Under the pieces are notes generated by a model. It worked only from the letters and a program-made list of their open reading frames with translations. It had not been told where the DNA came from and made no database searches. Made by a program: the position numbers and the translations under genes. Below, one piece after another: positions 59,474 to 64,000 of a stretch of DNA of 64,000 bases (its first letter is position 1; every line of letters begins with the position of its first letter). Origin of the DNA: Planctomycetaceae bacterium. GTDB lineage: Bacteria; Planctomycetota; Phycisphaerae; Sedimentisphaerales; Anaerohalosphaeraceae. The stretch is from NCBI GenBank assembly GCA_021372945.1, contig JAJFTK010000123.1, positions 1-64,000 of the forward strand, written 5' to 3'.

Positions 59474-62272
59474 GTGTTTAAAGGGTTTGTTTGTACACTT
59501 TTTGCTCAACTAACGCTTTGCTTTGCCCCGGCGCAGGTGCTGTTTGAGGAAAGCTTCTCTCCGCGGACAGCCGTCGGGGCTCAAATGGAGAACGGCAGTC
59601 TAGATTATAAATTTCATCGTGAAAAAGACGGCAGGCTTGTACTCAAAGATAATACGGCCGGCGTTGTTTACGATCTCGCTTCGATCCCGCTTGACCCGGC
59701 TCAATACAAAACGCTTTACCTCAGCTTCTGCCTTCGCAGCCTCAATGTCTCCGCAAAGGATAAATTCGCCGGCGTGGTATTCTATGATGAGGATAGGGAA
59801 GTATTTGGGCTGGGCAACGACTACGCCTCTGAGCTTTTCAGTTTTTGGACCTCCAACGGGCAGGGTCTTGCGATTGGCGAAATCCCGACCATCGTTGATA
59901 ATGACGTGCACATGATCGTTATGCGAGTCGATTTCAACCCGAACGGGCCGGAGAAGATCAAGATCGGACTGGATCCATTCTGTCAACGGACCGAGGACCG
60001 CCAGCCTGACCACATCTGGACCAATTACGAATGCGAATTGAATTTTGACGAGCTGCGACTGCGATGCGGCAATACCGACTGCAATTGGGAGTTTGATGAA
60101 CTCCTGGTTGGGACCAATTGGCAATCGGTAACACCGTCCGACAATGAGCCCGGCGTTTACATCGAGAATCTTACCGCTGTTTCCATGCCGCCGGGTAAGA
60201 CAGAGCGGATTGGCGAGGGCGTCACCCGATTCTGGCCGGAGGGGGTCGATCCCAAAGACACTCTTCCTTCATTGGCGCTGGAGCAGTCGTTGAAGGCTGT
60301 CGGACCTGTGACCGAGAAATGGCCGTTGAGGCCTGTGTTTGGAATTTCCGGCGGCAAAAAATACGCTTACATTGACATCGATCCCGAGATCGATCTGTAT
60401 GGCACAGGCGAGGTGACCGGCAGCCTGCTCCGCAACGGCCGCAAGATCGTCCTTTTTAACAAAGACAATTATGGCTATGGCAAACCCGATCAGCTCTATC
60501 AATCTCACCCGTGGGTGCTGGGCCTTCGCCGGGACGGAACCGCGATGGGCATACTCTTCGATACCTGCTGGAAAGCGGAACTGGATTTGCGCTCCGGCGT
60601 GCTTTTTACGATCCCGGAGGCGGCGCCGTTCTTTGCCGTCATCGTGATTGATGGCCGCGATCCCCAGCAGGTCATGAGCCGCCTGGCTGAACTGACGGGC
60701 AAAATGCCGATGCCGCCGCGGTGGGCGCTCGGATACCATCAATGCCGCTACTCGTACAACCCCGATGCGCGGGTGCGTCAGATCGCCGATACCTTTCGCG
60801 CCAAGCGGATCCCATGCGATGTGATTTGGTTCGACATCGATTACATGAACGGCTTTCGCATCTTTACATTCGACCCGAACCAGTTTGCCGATCCCAAAGC
60901 CATCAACGATTACCTGCATGCAAGCGGCTTCAAGAGTGTCTGGATGATCGACCCCGGCGTGAAACGGGATCCCGGCTATTTTGTTTATGAAGGCGGAACC
61001 CGCGCTGGCGCCTGGGTTAAAGACGCTTTTGGCAATCCCTTCGTCGGCCCCGTCTGGCCTGGCGATTGCGTTTTTCCCGACTTCACTGTGCCAGCCGTTC
61101 GTAAATGGTGGGGCGGTCTCTACGAAGCCTTTATGGCCATGGGCATCGATGGCGTCTGGAATGATATGAACGAGCCTGCGGTTTTTAAGGAAGAGACGGG
61201 CTGGACCATGTCGCCGGATTGTTATCATCGCGGAGGCGACGGCCTGCCCGCCGGACCGCACGAGCAGTATCATAATGTTTACGGCATGCTCATGGTCAAG
61301 GCCTCTCGCGATGGTATCCAGAAGGCCAACCCGGACAAACGTCCGTTCGTTCTGTCACGTGCCAATTTCCTGGGCGGCCATCGCTACGCGGCCACGTGGA
61401 CCGGCGACAATAAATCCACATGGGAACATCTCAAGTGGTCGGTTCCGATGTCGCTGAACCTGAGCCTGTCGGGACAGCCGTTTAATGGGCCTGATATCGG
61501 CGGGTTTATCGATAACGCAACGCCGGACTTGTGGGCGCAGTGGATTGCCGTCGGGGCGTTCTTCCCGTTCAGCCGCGCCCATACATCGAAAGACACTGCG
61601 GACCATGAACCGTGGTCGTTTGGACCAAAAACAGAGAATGCGGCCCGCATTGCGCTGCAGCGGCGCTACCGTTTGATGCCTTATCTGTATACGGCTTTTC
61701 ATGAATCGCACGTACAAGGTCTTCCGATCATGCGGCCGGTTTTTTTTGCCGATCCCGCCGACATCCGCCTGCGCTTAGAGGATCAATCGTTTCTCGTCGG
61801 CCAGGATTTGATGGTGACGCCAAACTGGGCAGACGATCTGCCGATGCCGACAGGAATTTGGCGGCACATATCGATCGTTCCTGAAGATGCCGCCGATGAG
61901 TACCAGTGCACGCTGAGAGTCAGGGGCGGAGCGATCGTGCCGCTTGGGCCGATCGTGCAGACCACGGAAGAAATTACGGATCACCAGCCGTTGACATTGA
62001 TGGTCGTACTGGATGAGCGAGGACAGGCACGCGGGACGCTTTATGAGGATGCCGGCGATGGATACGGTTATCTCAAGGGAGAGTTTTGCCTTTCCGGTTT
62101 TGAAGCACGCCAAACGCCAGATTCTGTCACCGTCCAATGCGTTCGGCAGGAGGGGCAATGGAAATTGCAAAAGCGGCTGGTTTCAGTGACCATCGTCGGC
62201 GACGGCAGAAACTACTACGGCTTTGGCGATATCATCAGCGGCGTCAAAGTGCGGACGGGAAATGACGTATGA
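59474..62272 (+). CDS. Secreted GH31 family glycoside hydrolase (alpha-glucosidase-like)
   Basis: A 932-residue exported enzyme. It has a signal peptide (about 1-20), a concanavalin/LamG-like beta-sandwich (about 22-220), and then a GH31 beta domain and barrel (about 230-820). The nucleophile Asp564 lies in WNDMNEPAVF, and the acid/base Asp645 in YAATWTGDNKSTW. FDIDYMNGF and RYRLMPYLYT are further family marks. GH31 members hydrolyse or transfer alpha-glucosyl or xylosyl units; with GH13 and starch-binding neighbours an alpha-glucan substrate is likely. The start is GTG with AAAGG upstream. It overlaps the GH13 gene by four bases (ATGA). Confidence 0.93.
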   Translation: MFKGFVCTLFAQLTLCFAPAQVLFEESFSPRTAVGAQMENGSLDYKFHREKDGRLVLKDNTAGVVYDLASIPLDPAQYKTLYLSFCLRSLNVSAKDKFAGVVFYDEDREVFGLGNDYASELFSFWTSNGQGLAIGEIPTIVDNDVHMIVMRVDFNPNGPEKIKIGLDPFCQRTEDRQPDHIWTNYECELNFDELRLRCGNTDCNWEFDELLVGTNWQSVTPSDNEPGVYIENLTAVSMPPGKTERIGEGVTRFWPEGVDPKDTLPSLALEQSLKAVGPVTEKWPLRPVFGISGGKKYAYIDIDPEIDLYGTGEVTGSLLRNGRKIVLFNKDNYGYGKPDQLYQSHPWVLGLRRDGTAMGILFDTCWKAELDLRSGVLFTIPEAAPFFAVIVIDGRDPQQVMSRLAELTGKMPMPPRWALGYHQCRYSYNPDARVRQIADTFRAKRIPCDVIWFDIDYMNGFRIFTFDPNQFADPKAINDYLHASGFKSVWMIDPGVKRDPGYFVYEGGTRAGAWVKDAFGNPFVGPVWPGDCVFPDFTVPAVRKWWGGLYEAFMAMGIDGVWNDMNEPAVFKEETGWTMSPDCYHRGGDGLPAGPHEQYHNVYGMLMVKASRDGIQKANPDKRPFVLSRANFLGGHRYAATWTGDNKSTWEHLKWSVPMSLNLSLSGQPFNGPDIGGFIDNATPDLWAQWIAVGAFFPFSRAHTSKDTADHEPWSFGPKTENAARIALQRRYRLMPYLYTAFHESHVQGLPIMRPVFFADPADIRLRLEDQSFLVGQDLMVTPNWADDLPMPTGIWRHISIVPEDAADEYQCTLRVRGGAIVPLGPIVQTTEEITDHQPLTLMVVLDERGQARGTLYEDAGDGYGYLKGEFCLSGFEARQTPDSVTVQCVRQEGQWKLQKRLVSVTIVGDGRNYYGFGDIISGVKVRTGNDV

Positions 62273-64000
62273 TTACAGCATCCAAGAGAGCGAAATCAAC
62301 TTTGCGCGGCCTGCGCAGCGTCCTGCTTTTGTCTGCGGCACTGCTGTGCGACAGTTTGTTGTCTGCCGCTGTTCCGTCAACACGGCCCGGTCTTGGGGCA
62401 ACGCCTTATGCCGGCGGCACGACCTTTCGGGTCTGGGCGCCGCATGCCTCTACCGTCAGCGTCGCCGGAACGTTCAACTCCTGGAGCACCACATCCAGAC
62501 CGCTTGCGGCCGAGCCGGGCGGCTGGTGGTCGGTCGATGTGCCGGGGGCCGCGGTGCCGCATGCGTACAAATACGTCATCAACGGCAGTTTGTGGAAGGT
62601 TGATCCGCGCGCCAAGGATGTTGTCTGGAATGCCGGCAACTCAACATACAACGGAATTATTGTCAATACGGCATACCCCTGGACGCCGTTTGAGCCGCCG
62701 GCGTGGAACGATATGGTTATCTATGAAATGCATATCGGCACGTACAATGACGCACCCGGCGGAACTGTCGGGACCTGGAGTTCCGCTATCGCCATGCTCG
62801 ATCATATCCAATCGCTCGGCGTCAATGCCGTCGAGCTTATGCCGATTGGTGAATTTGCCGGCGATTATTCGATGGGATACAACCCCGCACACCTGTTCGC
62901 GCCGGAAAGCGCTTACGGAAGCCCGGCGCAAATGAAAGCGTTTATCGACCAATGCCATCAGCGCCGGATCGCCGTGCTGCTGGATGTAGTGTACAACCAT
63001 CTTGGCCCCAGCGACCTGGGCCATTCCCTGTGGAAGTTTGACGGCTACAGCGCCTATGATTATACCGGCGGCATCTATTTTTACGAAGATGACAACCGGT
63101 TTACGCCCTGGGGCGATACGCGCCCGAATTTTTCATCCGGTCCCGTGCGATCTTTGATCCGTGATAACGTCATGTACTGGCTGACCGATTTAAATATGGA
63201 CGGCATCCGCATGGACGGCACCGCATATATCCGCGAGCGCGGCATCGGCGAGCCCGAGATTCCCGAGGGCTGGTCTTTGATGCAATGGATCAATAACGAC
63301 GTCGATGCGGCGCTGCCGCAGAAGATCATGATTGCCGAGGACATGCGCGATAATGAGTGGATCACCAAGACCACGGGCGCCGGCGGCGCGGGCTTTGATT
63401 CGCAGTGGGATGCCGGCTTTCATCACAAGGTCGTCCCAGCGCTGACGACATCGGATGACAATTCTCGCAACATGTGGGATGTGAGAGATGCGATTGTGCA
63501 TCTCTATAATGGCTGGGATACGCAGCGCGTGATCTATACGGAAAGCCATGATGAGGTCGGCTCCTCAAGCGACAAGTCCCGCGTGCCCGAGCAGATCTGG
63601 CCCGGCAACGCTGACAGCTACTATTCCAAGAAGCGCTCGACGCTGGGCGCAGGATTGGTATTCACCAGTCCGGGCATACCGATGCTGTTCATGGGGCAGG
63701 AATTCCTCGAAGACGGCGCATGGCAGGATACCGACCCGCTGGACTGGTCGAAGAACACGACCTTCGCCGGAATCAAGATGCTGTATCAGCATTTGATAGG
63801 GCTTCGCCGCAATCTTTCCGGCAATACACGCGGTCTGTTGGCGAAGAATACGAACGTGTTCCACGTGAACAATACCGGCAAGGTGATCGCCTTTCACCGC
63901 TGGTGGAACGGCGGCCCCGGCGACGATGTTGTTGTGGTCGCCAATTTTAAGAACCAGGGCTTTACGAACTACAATATTGGAATGCCGCGGCCGGGCCGAT
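62269..64000 (+). CDS. CBM48-GH13 alpha-amylase/branching-type enzyme (3' end beyond window)
   Basis: At least 577 residues are visible; the gene runs off the right edge. A signal peptide (about 1-34) makes it exported, unlike cytoplasmic GlgB. A CBM48-like domain (about 45-130; FRVWAPHASTVSVAGTFNSW) precedes the GH13 barrel (from about 140). Region I is DVVYNHLG, region II GIRMDG (nucleophile D316), region III IAEDM (acid/base E357) and region IV ESHDE (D428). IYEMHIGTYND and IPMLFMGQE resemble branching enzymes and maltooligosyl-trehalose hydrolases. The exact specificity cannot be told. The ATG overlaps the GH31 stop. Confidence 0.9.
   Translation, partial: MITASKRAKSTLRGLRSVLLLSAALLCDSLLSAAVPSTRPGLGATPYAGGTTFRVWAPHASTVSVAGTFNSWSTTSRPLAAEPGGWWSVDVPGAAVPHAYKYVINGSLWKVDPRAKDVVWNAGNSTYNGIIVNTAYPWTPFEPPAWNDMVIYEMHIGTYNDAPGGTVGTWSSAIAMLDHIQSLGVNAVELMPIGEFAGDYSMGYNPAHLFAPESAYGSPAQMKAFIDQCHQRRIAVLLDVVYNHLGPSDLGHSLWKFDGYSAYDYTGGIYFYEDDNRFTPWGDTRPNFSSGPVRSLIRDNVMYWLTDLNMDGIRMDGTAYIRERGIGEPEIPEGWSLMQWINNDVDAALPQKIMIAEDMRDNEWITKTTGAGGAGFDSQWDAGFHHKVVPALTTSDDNSRNMWDVRDAIVHLYNGWDTQRVIYTESHDEVGSSSDKSRVPEQIWPGNADSYYSKKRSTLGAGLVFTSPGIPMLFMGQEFLEDGAWQDTDPLDWSKNTTFAGIKMLYQHLIGLRRNLSGNTRGLLAKNTNVFHVNNTGKVIAFHRWWNGGPGDDVVVVANFKNQGFTNYNIGMPRPGR

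Noticed and set aside
1..64000. rRNA, tRNA or known riboswitch genes
   Set aside because: Reading the intergenic spacers on both strands showed no cloverleaf, rRNA core or recognisable riboswitch core; a covariance-model scan would be needed to exclude small RNAs.

Overview
The window looks like chromosomal DNA of a Planctomycetes-type bacterium, most likely from the Phycisphaerae/Sedimentisphaerales side. This is inferred from family content, not from a marker gene. The clues are many secreted beta-solenoid proteins ending either in PEP-CTERM sorting tails (V/IPEPAT, hydrophobic stretch, RRK) or in single-loop dockerin-like EF-hand tails (G-D-x-N-x-D...NWL). Pseudopilins of the H-X9-DG kind, an ECF sigma/FecR pair and many glycoside hydrolases point the same way. 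About 41 protein genes are supported. No rRNA, tRNA or CRISPR array was recognised.

Layout. (1) 1-235: probable right end of an insertion sequence cut by the window edge. (2) 395-9459, minus strand: phosphoketolase followed by a four-gene tripartite export system (HlyD-type adaptor, NodT/TolC-type channel, RbbA-like ATPase-permease, YhhJ-like permease). (3) 9634-14497, plus strand and divergent from the phosphoketolase gene: glycogen phosphorylase, transaldolase and a patatin-like lipoprotein. Together with phosphoketolase these suit a phosphorolytic glycogen-to-acetyl-phosphate route. (4) 14544-15644, minus strand: a GntR-type regulator with a sugar-binding-like C-terminus, facing a divergent promoter with an inverted repeat. 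(5) 15984-37679: about 22 kb of large secreted proteins built from the same beta-solenoid module, joined to fibronectin-like repeats, purple-acid-phosphatase-like metallophosphoesterases, a GH99/71-like hydrolase and discoidin-like repeats. A pseudopilin, an OmpR-type two-component system and a second pseudopilin lie inside it. (6) 37864-45223: HAD hydrolase, GH38-type protein, sodium/solute symporter and a second GH99/71-like hydrolase, an apparent alpha-mannoside uptake and breakdown operon. (7) 45277-54527: a tightly overlapping nine-gene operon. It combines two tiny paralogous membrane peptides (shared GRILRVK and GYNPNSSS motifs), a radical SAM/SPASM enzyme, a TlpA-like thioredoxin lipoprotein, a phosphoesterase-thioredoxin-CcdA fusion and TPR membrane proteins. 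This is the best candidate for an undescribed system. (8) 54787-64000: ECF sigma factor and FecR-type protein, then a starch/alpha-glucan set: two secreted binding proteins, a GH31 enzyme and a CBM48-GH13 enzyme running off the right edge.

How it fits together. The cell appears to be a polysaccharide specialist that displays modular secreted proteins, imports alpha-mannosides and alpha-glucans, and channels stored glucan through glycogen phosphorylase, transaldolase and phosphoketolase. Several genes share a poly-T tract abutting the Shine-Dalgarno site and sigma70-like promoters of the form TTGACW-N17/18-TACART, suggesting coordinated expression. No exosortase or cohesin gene is present, so the sorting machinery must lie elsewhere.
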